From contig NC_072800.1 of NCBI RefSeq assembly GCF_028583425.1, positions 90,782,501 to 90,846,500 of the forward strand: 64,000 nucleotides of DNA, read 5' to 3'. The notes under the pieces are model-generated. The model worked only from the letters and a program-made list of their open reading frames with translations. It ran no database searches and was not told the DNA's origin. The position numbers were made by a program, and so were the translations under genes. Below, piece after piece: positions 1 to 10,915 of this stretch; the first letter of the stretch is position 1; the number at the start of each line of letters is the position of its first letter. This stretch comes from Eublepharis macularius (taxonomy: Eukaryota > Chordata > Lepidosauria > Squamata > Eublepharidae).

Positions 1-1572
1 TTTCAGTGGAAAGGCAAATTTATTTGTCAGTTAGTCACTATAAGAGTAGGGAAATGAAATGAATGCAGACGGGTTTTTTTATGTCTGGAGATCTCCTGGT
101 AGGTTGCCACCATTTTAGGAATCTAGAGTGAGAGAAGCGCAGCTGCGCAGAGTGGTACCTACTTCGAGGGTCTGCAAAATTGACCCCCTTTGTTCAATCT
201 GCTTGAAACTTAGTTGGTCTTTAGATTAGAAAGAGGACTTGTGTTCTGTGCTAACTTAAGTACCATTATCTTTAAAAACAACGGCCCCAGACCCATTAAT
301 AGAATCCCCATTCAAAATAAGGCTCCTTAAGAAAAACCATACAGATTTGACTCCCAAACAAGTAAGGTCCTACCTGGCAATAAGCAACCACAACAGTCTG
401 GATCAGAAATTATAATGAAAACGTTCTCAGTCTCAAAACATTTCAACCATTCCAAAGTAGAATATTTCACAGGGAGATTTTTTCAGTGTTCCCCCAAATT
501 CCTCAATTTTTCCACTTTTTTTTTTTAAGTTACTGGAAAAAAGACATGATTTCCCCCCTCTGTGTTATAGTTGGGGAGGTGACCTTTCTTGTTAGAAACT
601 CCCTTAGACTGAGGAAAATACAGGGAAGAACACACTATCACACGGTATGCTGCCTCTTAACAGCAATAAAGTTGGTCTTCCTCAGCTAAGTACACTTGAC
701 CTAGGTTGTAGCAAGTTCCTTAGAGCATATACAGAGTTCAATGCAGTACCAAGAAAGTGGAGGAGTCCTTAACTCCTGGCCTGCTCGTCTTGGGCTCTCT
801 AGAAGTTCTAAAGTGGGAACAAAGAAGTCGAGCACCCAGATATTTACAGGCAATGGAATCTGAGACCTAAGACAGCCTCCCCTATGAGATTATCGGATCT
901 ATCCAATCCCCAAGCTTCACCTCTGATGTCAGAGACTACTGCTACCAGAGTATTATTACAGGATGGTCCCGCCATATTAATGGCTCTGCACTTCCATGAA
1001 CAAAAGAGAATACGTCCAAAACTGGTTGCCCTTTGTAAAAAAAGGATTAAGTTCCCCAGATAGCCCCAATGTGGAATGAAGAATAAAGCATTATCCTTAT
1101 GTAAGCCCCAGGGGTCCAAACCAAGATGTTCTAGGGGGCAAACTCTATTGAAACCCATGGTTCAGTCACACTCTAAAGTTGTTTTCATTGGAATAATACT
1201 TATAGACATTTAAATACAATGCAGCATATACTCCCCATACGTTGTTTACGTTTAAAAAACCAAAAGGCACTGAAACCTGCTGAAATAGCACACCCAGGGA
1301 ACTGTCAATCATATGCAGTGAACAGAAAGGTCCACTGATCAGTTTCAACAGAATTGTATTCTTCTCTGTGAAGGTCACTGGGGAACTTCAGGACTAGTCA
1401 CTCTGTAGAGCATCTCTTGCGTTACTTATTAATACTATATCAGATTGGTAATTACAACAAGAATGGTGGCTCTGGTTTCGATTTGACCTGCCCAGCCGAC
1501 TAGGTGAACTCATCACTTGATATTTTATTTGGATTATTATACGTATCTGGGTTTTACCCCCTGCTCTCCCCT
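1..1572 (-). other. Repeat-poor stretch, possible 3' UTR of an unidentified minus-strand gene
   Basis: I see no SINE, LINE or MITE signature here, in sharp contrast with the rest of the window. The short open frames do not look like conserved protein. On the minus strand the stretch ends in a canonical AATAAA, and upstream of it lie candidate exons and a CpG-island promoter, so a 3' UTR is a reasonable reading. It could equally be ordinary intergenic DNA. This is inference. Confidence 0.3.
19..24 (-). terminator. Candidate poly(A) signal AATAAA
   Basis: The minus strand reads AATAAA here, about 20 bases from the window edge, so the cleavage site would fall at or just outside position 1. It is the natural end of the repeat-poor stretch described above. 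A single hexamer is weak evidence; another AATAAA on the same strand lies near 1519-1524. Confidence 0.3.
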
Positions 1573-1774
1573 TTACAAGTCAATAAAACGTACACGCACT
1601 CTCACACGATTCCTAGGGACAATCACCTGAGAAACGGAATCTGCCAAGTTTGCCTGATGTGGTATTGGCAATGGCGTCTGTTCGTTAATAACTTTATGAA
1701 ATAAATCTTCAGAAATGGGAATGTTTTCCACAGAAAAACAGAGCACTGGAAAACATCCCACTTCCGAAAGTTTT
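1573..1774 (-). CDS. Candidate terminal coding exon, unidentified gene
   Basis: On the minus strand a long pyrimidine tract followed by GGGGTAG gives a strong-looking splice acceptor at 1775-1776. The frame that stays open longest runs to a TAA at 1573 and includes the peptide ISEDLFHKVINEQTPLP. All three frames are open for some distance, which weakens the coding claim. This frame does not match the phase at the end of the candidate exon at 2175-2297, so either one of the two is wrong or an exon between them was missed. No family is recognised. Confidence 0.18.
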
Positions 1775-2174
1775 CTACCCCAAAAAGGAAAAGAGAGGTA
1801 AGCGGAAATTGCCCCAGTCAAGCCCGAATTTTGTTTTATCATGTGGGGCAGATTAGGATCAGGTTATGGGCCCTCTGAGGCATGCATCCCCCACCCCATT
1901 TCCATTCAACCCTGCCCCACTAGGATGCAATAAGCTTTTACGGGCACTGACCGTTCTCAAGTAGAAGAGCCCTTGGCAAATTAATTTCAACCACAGCAAA
2001 GGCACTCCCCTCCCGCCCTAATTAACTTGCTCTTCCACATACACCCCAGGTTAAGTTGCAAAGAGCAAGGAGTCCTTAAAAGCTTGCAGTGTCCTGCAAG
2101 AAGAAGGGACTTAAGAGAATTAGGGTCAGGGCAACTTCCAACTTCCGGAAACATGACTGCTACTACGCACTTAC

Positions 2175-2297
2175 CTGTGGCTTGTAATAACTGAACGTTT
2201 CACTTTGCTTAACTGGGTCCTCCTCGCAGCTCCTGTTTTCACAATGTGCAGCATTTCCAAACAAGCAGAAATTCAAATTCTTAACCATGGGTTTCAC
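2175..2297 (-). CDS. Candidate internal exon, unidentified gene
   Basis: A 123-base minus-strand stretch is flanked by an acceptor (ctttaaacag) and a consensus donor (CAG then gtaagt). It has exactly one open frame, 41 codons, in phase 0 at both ends. The peptide contains NAAHCENRSCEEDPVKQSE, which I do not recognise. Phase 0 at its start matches the phase-0 ends of both candidate first exons (3626-3646 and 6291-6353). Splice signals plus one open frame make it worth testing, but no homology supports it. Confidence 0.27.
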
Positions 2298-2394
2298 CTG
2301 TTTAAAGATAATTGGACATTTTTGTCTGGACTTTGCAAAACATTTTACAAAGCTGTGTATGTATTTACTTACTTCATTTAATTCCACTTTTCTC

Positions 2395-2465
2395 CCCAAT
2401 AGTTTTCCTCCATTTTATCCTCACAACAAATCTATCGAGGTAGGTTAGGCCGAGTTTTGTATGAC
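2395..2465 (-). repeat. tRNA-derived SINE fragment
   Basis: The phrase ccattttatcctcacaac followed by an aggtaggttag-like run is the reverse complement of the body of a common squamate tRNA-derived SINE that recurs in fuller form at 4424-4632. Only the 3' body remains. Confidence 0.6.
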
Positions 2466-3019
2466 TAGAAGTTAACTAAAGAGACCTACAAGCCAGTATT
2501 TTTTAATGGGAAAAAATGCTGCAGAAGTAGACCAAAAATGAAATAGTAACGTTTAATCTGGTAATTTGCACTAGATGGTAAAATCGTGTTAACTCTGCTT
2601 CCCTGGGTCCATCACCAACATAGCAAGAAACCGTTCTTTGGCATATGCAAATATTTCTTGCTATATATGCTTTGTTGGTTTCAAAAACCACACCAAAGTC
2701 TGCAGATGAGACAGATTAAGTGCTATTTCCACAGGAACCGCTGCAAAGTGAAGTTTTTCCATTTTTACTCCAGATATGTAAACTTCAAACAGCAATTGCA
2801 CAAACACAAGACAGCATATAGAACAGAGGCAAGTAAATCCTGGCTCAAGGTCCACACCCTGCCCATAGGAGCTTTTTATCTGGCCTTCAAGACATTTAAC
2901 AATTTGTTGGAAGCACTGGCCTACCGAACCACAGCAAAAAGAATTATTGAACAACCTGTGGGCCGAGTGCCAAATAGGAGAAAGAATCACAACTGGGTCT
3001 CTGGCCTCTCGTGAAAGCT

Positions 3020-4380
3020 CCAATTTAGACGCTGGCTTCAGATGCAGTATCTCTTTACGATAAAGTTTGCTTGAGTGAGAACACCAAATATTTGTTACTC
3101 ACTTGGTCTTGGGCCAGCAGTAAAATGCAAGCCCGCTGTTTATGGATGGATCTCAGCTGTTGTAAGTTCTATCAACAAACGCTCCCAACTGTATCTTACA
3201 AAATGGAGAAGGTGTCGCAGCTGAGATCTATCAGGTACTGACTCATCCTTTCTGGTCACGCAAGGACACTCAGTAGCAAAAAGATGTTAAAAACAGGAAA
3301 AAAATGTAACTCCAGGACAGAGTGGGACGACATGACAGCGCAACCTTGCTGAAATCTGGGTCCGGTCAGTACTTGGATGAGAAATTTTTCTGTGACGCCC
3401 ACACATACTACCCCGTTTCATAATGGAAGGAAGGCAGGGAGTAAATGCAATAAAAATGTCCTGGGAAGATCCAGTGGACTAGGAGCATTTCCTTCCTTGC
3501 CAATAAAAGTTATCACCAAACAAAATAAAATTCTGCAAGGTTCGCTCTTTACATTTTAACCCTTGCTTCTTTAGAGGAGGAAATCCACCCCGACTGCAAA
3601 CATTTCCTTAAAATTCAAAACAAACCTGTGTAGCTGTTGTGCTCATGGTCTCTGTGTGAAGGCAGCCAGGAACACAAGGCACAAGGAGGGAAAGGCAACG
3701 CCGTCTTTACATACAGACTCCTCAGCGGCTGCTGCCATAGGACACTTCTACACGACACAACTCACTTACAACTCACAGACAGACACTGTTGCCAGGTTAT
3801 TGCTAGCTAGCGTCTGTTCTCCACCCGCTGGAGATATAAGGCAAACAAAGTAAAGCGAAAGCAGGGCTGGGTCTGTGTTCGTTTCCAAATTCAAAACACA
3901 AACTGTCAAATTCCCAGAGAACTACAGTACCTCTAATCCACACCAAACCCACTGAAAGCTTGCTTGTACTTTAAAAGCACAAAATATTCCCCAAATGTAC
4001 AATTCCTGTTTTGGTGGTTTTGCGAAAGCTATCTCCCTCGTGAGGTTTTCAGGATGCCAAAGTCCTCGCTCAACTCGCTAGAGCAAGGGAAACACTGTGT
4101 TTACGTTTTGGGCTTTCTTCCTTTACAACCAGCTTCAGCCATGCCTGATGTCACTGTAATAACCAGTATGTGGAAGTATTATGGGAACTGTAGTCTTCAG
4201 GCAACTCTGCAACAGCTACAACGTATAGGGATTTCAAAACATCCGCGGCACCTCTACTGCTATATTCAAACCTGGAATTTATACATATTTTCTTGGTAGT
4301 AGATCCAACTTTATTCTGAAGGATTTACAGATTTACATGTAAGCATGAAGAGGTCTTCAGTTAAGCCAAGACTGATATCT
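3020..4380. other. No gene identified
   Basis: Apart from the speculative seven-codon exon at 3626-3646 this stretch shows no family I recognise. A short fragment near 3340-3440 (ccttgctgaaatctgggtc onward) may be SINE-derived. Confidence 0.4.
3626..3646 (-). CDS. Alternative tiny first coding exon (MSTTATQ), speculative
   Basis: On the minus strand an ATG opens seven codons that end at a CAG/GTTTGT donor in phase 0, which would join in frame to the candidate exon at 2175-2297. About 190 bases upstream is a TTATAT element, and a CCTGGCAAC half X-box lies between them. These are weak, isolated signals. The competing start is the CpG-island exon at 6291-6353. Confidence 0.12.
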
Positions 4381-4423
4381 TTTAGCTACCTGCCTGAGCT
4401 AATTTGTGATGTTGCATAGCCGT

Positions 4424-4632
4424 TAGGGTCATATTAGGATTTGGGAAACCCAGACTGGGAATCCCCGCTCTGCCATGGAAGCACATCGAATGACCTTGGG
4501 CCAGTAATACTCTCTCAGCCTCACCTACTTCCGGCAGTTGTTGTGAAGATAAAATGGAGAACAGGAGAATGATCTAAGCAGCTTTGAGTTCTCATTGAGG
4601 GAAAAGGTGGGTTATAAATGAAGTAAATAAAC
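4424..4632 (+). repeat. tRNA-derived SINE
   Basis: The tRNA-like head gives way to the body text gaccttgggccagtaatact and a tail ending in ggttataaatgaagtaaata. This is the plus-strand form of a SINE found many times in the window. It is diverged from the other copies, so it looks old. Confidence 0.75.
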
Positions 4633-4904
4633 AAAGTCCAGCTTTCAAACACTCGCTTCCAGAGACAGGTGAAAGGAAAGAGAGACCCTCATTCAATATT
4701 CTGTGAAACTTCACTATGAGAAGAGATGCAGAAACTTGGTGTGAGCATGGAGAGACAATTTTCTCTGCTTGCACAAAGGGGGTGCACTCTCAACCTGCAC
4801 ATACACAAACAAAAAAGGAAGGCACTAGATCTTTAACTGTCAGTGCTAATGATGCGGTTGCAGGGGGCGGGGGGGAGAACTAAGAAGAAATCCAAGTTCC
4901 ATCA

Positions 4905-5105
4905 ACAGCATCTGAATCCAGTAGCACCTTAGACACCAACAAAGTTTTCAGGGTATAACAGTCAGAGCTCCCTTCTTCAGATATGAGATAAGGATGACTT
5001 CTTTAGATGACTTGTATCTGAAGAGGGGAGCTCTGACTCTTGAAAGCTTCTACCTTGAAGATCTTCTAGGTTTCTAAGGTGTCGCTGGGCTTAAATCATA
5101 CTGTT
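4905..5105. repeat. Fold-back repeat, diverged copy
   Basis: The left arm (atccagtagcaccttagaca, then cagagctcccttcttcagat) is followed by its inverted partner (tatctgaagaggggagctct, ending in gttctactgcagatcaacac). It belongs to the palindromic family that is clearest at 7208-7420 and 57685-57858. Confidence 0.7.
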
Positions 5106-5296
5106 CTACTGCAGATCAACACCGGTGCCCACCTAAAACTAAGGCTCTCCATCAAGGGCCAACCTCTGTAAAATGATCCTTAAGCTTATGGTTTTTGTTC
5201 TATTTCCAAAACAAATGTACGGTCCATAAACTGCTTCAGATAGAAGCAGCCACACGCTCTGTCAGCCTCACCTACCTCACTGTCAAGGGCTCCCAA

Positions 5297-5516
5297 TAGG
5301 TTTGCCAACCTCCAGATGGTGGCTGGAGATCCTCCTGGAATTACAACTGCTCTCCAGGCCACAGAGATCAGTTCTCCTGGAGAAAATGGCTGCTCTGAAG
5401 GGTGAGCTCTATGGAATAGACCCTACTGAGGCCACTTGCCTCCCCAAACCCTGCCCTTGTCAGGCTCCACTCCCCAAATCTCCAGGAATTTCCCAACCTG
5501 GAGCTGGCAACTCAAG
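5297..5516 (+). repeat. MITE with GGGTTGCCA-type ends
   Basis: It starts ggtttgccaacctccagatg and ends in ccaacctggagctggcaact. This roughly 215-base repeat, with short terminal inverted repeats of the form TAGGGTTGCCA / TGGCAACCCTA, is the most frequent MITE in the window. The TA at its ends suggests a Tc1/mariner-type nonautonomous element; the superfamily is inferred. Confidence 0.7.
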
Positions 5517-5944
5517 CTCCTGAGTAAAAATACTAGGTAGTGGGCGATGCAAATGACCTCATCTTGAGACCCCTTGAGAGCTGCGGCCAGTCCATGAAAC
5601 AAAAAAGGCCACTCCGGGGCAAACCAATCTCAGAACTAGAGGGGGGCCCAGCCCACTCAACCGGAGGTACAATCAATTATAAACAGCCAATAATCTCATT
5701 AAGTGAATAATTCCTATAGAATTTATACAGTGTAGTGTGGAGCGCATCAAAGAAATCATCGACTCTTCCAAACTGCTCACTAAATCTCCTCTGCCTAAAT
5801 ATCATACACACTATACATACAATCCAATGTAATGTTCCTGTATATTCAATAAATACATTCAGTAGAATAAATATGCAGTAATTTGGGTGGGCTGTGGCCT
5901 CCTCTTGTTCTGAGTCCATGAAGCAAGACTGACAATCATTGACC

Positions 5945-6090
5945 CCAGATCTGACTCAGTGGCAGGCGACTTAGGGAGTCCATGCGAGACCTGGGTTCAA
6001 ATCCTCCTTCTGCCATGAAGGTCTTGAATCAACCCCATCTAACCTGCCAGGAGGACTGGAGTCCAGTGGCACCTCAAAGACCAATCAGAT
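5945..6090 (+). repeat. tRNA-SINE piece followed by fold-back fragment
   Basis: A B-box-like cctgggttcaaatcctc at about 5991 follows a tRNA-like head. The text from 6056 (actggagtccagtggcacct) belongs to one arm of the fold-back family. Both are short fragments. Confidence 0.5.
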
Positions 6091-6129
6091 TTTCTGCGTA
6101 GAGTCAACAAACAGCGCCCAGAGGCCTTC

Positions 6130-6690
6130 CCTTGACGCTGCCCTTAGAGCAGCTCGTCGGAGGTAGACTGCGCCTGGCTGTGGAGGCTCTCTTTCAAAAT
6201 ATCCCCGAACCTGGCAGGGCCCTTAAGGGACAGGCGCAGACACTCTTACACACCCCTTCCCCACAGTCCTGGCTCCCCCTTCTTCCTCACCTCAGGCGGA
6301 GGGGTCCCTCCTGGGAGCGGGACGGCCACAGAACGAGCACCGTCAGCCACCATCTTGGCCCGGCCCGCCCCTTTTGCCGCCTCATCAGGTACGGGGAGGG
6401 CCAGAGGACGAAAGCGCATGCGCAGCCTCGCTTCAGCAACAGGCAGATGACCGAAGGGGCGGGGCTTATCTCCTCCGGGCTTTTCGCTTCGCCTTCTGGC
6501 GGGAAGCTTGGCGGGGAGGAGGAGAGCTTATTCCCAGCTCCGCCCCCACTTGGTCCTCTCGCGAGAGCGCTCGTGGTCTCCCCGCGAACGTCGGAGAAAC
6601 GTCTGATTGGTCCCTTTCACCGCCTCGGCTGAGGTGATTGGACTATCTGGCGGGGGAGGGGAGGGCGCGCTTCAGACTCGCAGCGCTATC
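6130..6690 (-). promoter_or_regulatory. CpG-island promoter of an unidentified minus-strand gene
   Basis: CpG density is far above the surroundings. Two ATTGG boxes (CCAAT on the minus strand) at 6606-6610 and 6637-6641 are 31 bases apart, the spacing often seen in NF-Y promoters. A perfect TCTCGCGAGA palindrome, the element known to bind BANP, lies at 6557-6566. A YY1-type CCAAGATGG overlaps a minus-strand ATG at 6353. The order CCAAT, TCTCGCGAGA, YY1/ATG reads from right to left, so transcription is most likely toward position 1. Assignment to a gene is inference. Confidence 0.65.
6291..6353 (-). CDS. Candidate first coding exon in the CpG island, unidentified gene
   Basis: The minus-strand ATG at 6353 sits in a strong context (GCCAAGATGG, A at -3 and G at +4) that doubles as a YY1 motif, as in many housekeeping genes. 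The frame runs 21 codons (MVADGARSVAVPLPGG...) to a CCTGAG/GTGAGG donor in phase 0. An in-frame upstream ATG at 6419 would add 22 residues but has a poor context. I do not recognise the peptide, so the gene remains unnamed. Confidence 0.35.
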
Positions 6691-6855
6691 CTAAACAGAG
6701 TTAAGCCAGTCTAAGACCATTGAAATAAATGGGCTTAAACTGGTGTAACTCATTTTAGGATTGCATGGTCAGAGTGATCCTAAGCAGAATTACACCAGTT
6801 TAAGCCCGTTGATTTTAGTGGGCCTAAATTGGTTTCTCTTTAGGATTGCACTGAA
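6684..6855. repeat. Two adjacent palindromic micro-MITEs
   Basis: Two copies of an approximately 85-base palindrome stand side by side. Each opens with gatcctaa(a/g)cag, has an arm reading (t)aagcccattgaa-like text in the middle, and closes with ttaggattgca. The same element occurs at 46985-47185 and 50062-50150. Confidence 0.7.
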
Positions 6856-7207
6856 AAAAATCACCTCAGCCAAGGAGAAAAAGGGGGGGATTAGACGTTG
6901 CTCATTAACTTAAAAAAACCCAAAACCTTGAGGTTTTCGCCTCACAACAGCCCTGTGTGGTGGGCTGGCCTGAGAGCGGGCGACCCGAGTCATTGTGGCG
7001 GGCTGAGGGGGCGTTTGAACCCGGTTCTCCAGCAGAAACCGCCCACAAGCCCCTTCGCAGCATTATCAGAAATAGTAGCAAGCATTTGAGAGGGGAAAGG
7101 AGGCGCTTTAATGAATGGATTGAATTGTTCAGAGAGACTTGTGATGTGACGCCTCCTTGCATGTATTTTTACGTTTTACATTTACATACCCTACAACACT
7201 ACTCATA

Positions 7208-7420
7208 GATCCAGAGGAGTTAACGGTGTTAGTCTGTAGTTGCAAAATAGTAGAGTCCAGTAGCACCTTTAAGACTAACCAGCTTTATTGTAGCATAAGC
7301 TTTCAAGAACCACAGCTCTCTTCGTCAGATGCAGAGCGCTGTGGCTCTCGAAAACTTATGCTACAATAAAGTTGGTTAGTCTTAAAGAGGCTACTGGACT
7401 CTTTACTATATGGCACTACA
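7208..7420. repeat. Fold-back repeat, near-complete palindrome
   Basis: The left arm runs from gatccagaggagttaacggt through gtccagtagcacctttaaga to cacagctctcttcgtcagat. The right arm is its inverted copy, from about 7330 to the ctactggactctttactata near 7408. The RNA or single strand could fold into a hairpin of roughly 90 paired bases. Confidence 0.85.
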
Positions 7421-7489
7421 GACTCGCATTGTAATCCGCCCTGAGACTCAGGCAGAAAGGTAGACTATAAAAAACGAAGATAGGCCAAG

Positions 7490-7603
7490 ATGGGTAGCCA
7501 TGTTAGCCTGTCTGTAGCAGTAAAAAAAGAGCAAGAGTCCAGTAGCACCTATGAGACTAACAATTAGACTAACCACAAATTTTGTTGGTCTTATAGGTGC
7601 TAC
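7490..7603. repeat. Fold-back repeat, left part, split by a BovB insertion
   Basis: The arm (gtagccatgttagcctgtct, then gagtccagtagcacctatga) continues after the LINE at 8067-8096. The last 11 bases, 7593-7603, are the left target duplication of that LINE. Confidence 0.75.
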
Positions 7604-8066
7604 CAGGAACCAAGATCGAGATAAACCAAACTCTGGTATTCCCCATTACGATGTATGGATGTGAAAGCTGGACGGTGAAGAAAACTGACAGGAAGAAAAT
7701 TGATTCATTTGAAATTTGGTGGCGGTGGAGAGTTTTGAGGATACCATGGACAGCCAAAAAACAAATAAGTGGGTTCTAGATCAAATCTAGCCTGAATTCT
7801 CCCTAGAAGCTAAAATGACAAAACTTCAGCTATCGTATTTTGGTCACATCATGAGAAGATTCTCTGGAAAAGTCAATAATGCTCGGAAAAGTGGAAGGCA
7901 GCAGGAAAAGAGGAAGACCTAAAACGAGATGGCTGGACTCAATGAAAGAAGTCACGTCCTCGTTTGCAAGATTTGAGCAAGTTTGTTAACGACAGGACAT
8001 TCTCGAGGTCTTTCATTCATAGGGTTGCTATTGGTCGGAGACAACTTGACGGCACATCACACACAC
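7604..8066 (+). mobile_element. BovB (RTE) LINE 3' end
   Basis: The translated plus strand reads MYGCESWTVKKTDRKKIDSFE and then VLRIPWTAKKQ, the C-terminal motif of RTE/BovB reverse-transcriptase proteins. The 3' end, gggttgctattggtcggaga and then gacggcacatcacacaca, is the usual squamate BovB tail. It is a 5'-truncated 463-base copy with a perfect 11-base target duplication, ataggtgctac, at 7593-7603 and 8067-8077. It is inserted inside a fold-back repeat. The reading frame is broken, so it is not active. Confidence 0.9.
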
Positions 8067-8240
8067 ATAGGTGCTACTGGACTCTTGCTCTTTTCTAAAA
8101 TTAAATGAAGAACACATTTATTAAGGCAGCAGGAACCTACCTCAGGCAAAAACCGATTCATAATATCCGCACAACTCCAGTAGCATCTTATAAACCTACA
8201 AGAATTTCCAGGGTATAAGCTTTCAAGAATCAAAACTAAT
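8067..8240. repeat. Fold-back repeat, right part, plus a second fragment
   Basis: The sequence ataggtgctactggactctt at 8067 completes the element interrupted by BovB. A second, diverged arm begins near 8168 (actccagtagcatcttataa) and ends near 8240. Confidence 0.65.
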
Positions 8241-8634
8241 GGAAAGACTTTTTTGTCTACGTAAGTGAAAATTAAGAAGAACTAAGAATAGCTAGTATTA
8301 ACGTAGACCAACTATAAAATTAACATTTTAAAACTGTGATTACAAATGTTGAGTGTAAGAGGATGAAGAGGAAAAATAGTTTTGTAGTATAATAGGCTGT
8401 TATATATTTTGTTTTTATTGCTATATATTTTGTGTATTGTGTATTGCTATATATTTTGCTTATATTATTTTATCCATTGTATATTGTCTGTTATTTTTTC
8501 TTTACTTTCAAATAAAAATTTAATTTTTTTAAAAAAATGCAGTATTAAAACATCAAGATGTTAAAGTTCATATAAAACATTTAAACAATTCAATAAAAAA
8601 TATAAACACACATACTAACACAATTTGGGAGGAG

Positions 8635-9130
8635 GGCAGGTAACAGTCAGTGGAAGAAGACCAAATAAAACTAAAAAGTCTTCATGGATGGCAGAAGACA
8701 ACAGTAGATGGAGACAGACAAATTTTCATGGGGACAGAGTTCCAAAGTTTTGGTGCCCTGACTGAGAAATCCCTTTTTCAGGATGCCACCTGTCTGATGG
8801 CAGCACCTGAATCAGGGTCTCCAAAGATAACCGGAGTGGACAGGTAAGTTCCCACGGGATATAGTTGAATGTCTTTTGCATGTTGATGTCACGCAGCCCT
8901 GAATCTCCAGACCTCACCCAGTGACATCTTGTAGATGTGAAAGACCATGGGAGAAAAGGTTCCCAACAGACCAAAGCATGGATAACTAGCCAAATAACGC
9001 TTGAAGGAACGGCCATCCTGAAGGAACAACCAGTGGCCAAATGCCACCTTGGATTGCAACCACAGATCTAAAAGCACCTCCAAGCTACATACCCATTCCT
9101 CAAAAGGTAGGGCAACCCTGCCCAGCAATC
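8635..9130 (-). mobile_element. L2-like LINE fragment (ORF2 C-terminal end)
   Basis: On the minus strand the text APKLWNSVP matches the conserved end of L2-like LINE ORF2 (family form: FSVxAPxLWNSLP), and 9128-8889 is open and LINE-like. The AT-rich stretch at about 8390-8560, with ttttattgctatatattttg, may be part of its 3' UTR or a separate tail. It is diverged and old. Confidence 0.5.
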
Positions 9131-10520
9131 AGATTTTAAATCATATATTGGTTTAACATTTTTAAATTTTTAATGTATATTGGTATCACATTTTAAATCA
9201 TAGATTATGACAAACACAGCGCAAGCAGACACACAAAATCCTTACAAAAGCCTCTCTTCTTGTGCAATTGTAATATCTTAATTTGAATCTTTTCCTAAAG
9301 TGATTAAAAATTGCTCTTTTTAACTCTTAACAATTCCTGAGGGTTAACAAGTACTCATATGCAAAAAGATTTAAGTGTCATTTAAATACTAAAAATGAGA
9401 GAGAGAGAGAAAGCCCACATTTGATGGAAATATATTAAAAGCCAAGTGTAACAATTCTGAAATTTTAAATCCAGAATGATGCACCTTTCCTTTAAATACC
9501 ATCACTGAGAAAACAATACCAAGAGCTCAATAAGTGTAAAATAAGAGGAAAAAAAACATTTTGCATCCACAGTGATCAAGAAAAAAATTACTTTGTAAGA
9601 TAAAACTAAATGGGGTTCTTCACACATTATTTTAAAAGCAACAACTAAGTTATTCTTTTAAATATAATTCTATGTGCCTTGGAGGTTGTGTTTGTAGATT
9701 TTTTGATTAATACTAATAAATTAAAATAAATACTTAATCAAACAAAAAAAGAAAGCTGTGCTGCGTAGTCAGTGTGAGTAATGACTGTTTTGATACCACA
9801 GCTTCTCTGCAGTTATCTCAAGTCTAGTTCTCATAAAATCATTTAGTACAACTATTCTGATTTTCTTTCTGCTCTTCCCCCTGTCAATGGCAGGGAAAAA
9901 AACCTATCAGAGATGGGGAAGAAATCAAAGTAACTGTGCCGTCATTTCCTTCTACTCTCTGGCAAGGAAAAGCAGAGGCAAATCTTCTTCTAGGGCAAAT
10001 ATCAAGTGGCGGTAGATTACTGAAAGCACAGAAGAAGGCACAAGCTGGAAGAAGGCTCTTCACACAGACACACCTGTGCTAGCTGCTGAAATTGGAAGCC
10101 AATATAAGGGCACAGAGGCTTCTGTGTACCCAGTGCTTGGTTGTGATGCTAATATGTGATCCAGGAAGTTAGCAACAGACTGGAGTTTCAAGAGCTCAGC
10201 TCCCATTTTGCCTGCTGTTCCGAATCCTTCTAGAAGGAAGGTGTGGATGGTTGGTAAGGTTGTTTGTCAAATTTAGAAAAAGCATCGGTATTAGAGAAAA
10301 AATTAAAAAGAAGTTGAGAATTTATGATGTGCATGTTCGCTGGTCCTCTCTGATCCGTGCCAGTGAAAATAGGCGTAATGCACAACGGAACTCCTCTTGC
10401 ACGAGTCCTGCTGAAATATAATTAAATTGCACAAGATAACTAACTGGATGAATCAATTAAAAGAAAGCAAGTCCACAGGGCAACATCAAAAAGGCAGACG
10501 AGGTTCGAAGCAAGTGTATT
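9131..10520. other. A+T-rich stretch, includes the IBA57 3' UTR; no other gene
   Basis: No repeat family is clear here. The first few hundred bases left of 10521 must be IBA57 3' UTR. I found no convincing AATAAA close to the stop codon on the minus strand, so the transcript end is not placed. Confidence 0.5.
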
Positions 10521-10915
10521 CTATGCATTTGTAGGTTTCGGCCACCACTTGGGGACAGAAGTTGTGAGATTCACAGTTGCGCCACCTGAGAGTTTTAAAT
10601 GCAACGGTTCGTTTATGTTAGCTAGCCGCAGCAGCGCTATCCCAAGCTCCTCTCTTCCAGCCCGGTACTTCCCCGCTGACTTTCCTGATTCCGTTACAAT
10701 TTCGGCACCCTCAGGGATCCTTTCAAAAGGCTCAGCTACTGCAAGCTGTATTGGCAAGAGCCGTTTACGGATGACACCCATATGGTGGGTTCTAGCGGTT
10801 AACTCCTGTCCGATATAACAGCCTTTGGTAAAACTGATGCCGTTCATGTAGGCCAGATTGGATTCCAGGGGCAGGGCTACTCCAGTAGGCAGGTCCTTAA
10901 TGCCTTCGGGGATGC
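10521..10915 (-). CDS. IBA57: IBA57 coding exon 3 with the signature motif
   Basis: The acceptor tctcctttccag opens the exon, and TAG at 10523-10521 closes it. It encodes [20 protein letters not shown], then [20 protein letters not shown] and the C-terminal VPKWWPKP, all typical of IBA57. Cys248 within KGCYIGQE is the conserved cysteine of the YgfZ/IBA57 family. Confidence 0.96.

Noticed and set aside
2586-3023. 142- and 120-codon frames on opposite strands
   Set aside because: Mirrored open frames with no motif; I could not tell coding from chance.
6291-6353. First exon of OBSCN
   Set aside because: The OBSCN start should lead into an immunoglobulin domain; this 21-codon exon does not resemble it.
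6132-6637. Plus-strand 166-codon frame in the CpG island
   Set aside because: Promoter composition; motif order and the splice-flanked ATG support the other strand.
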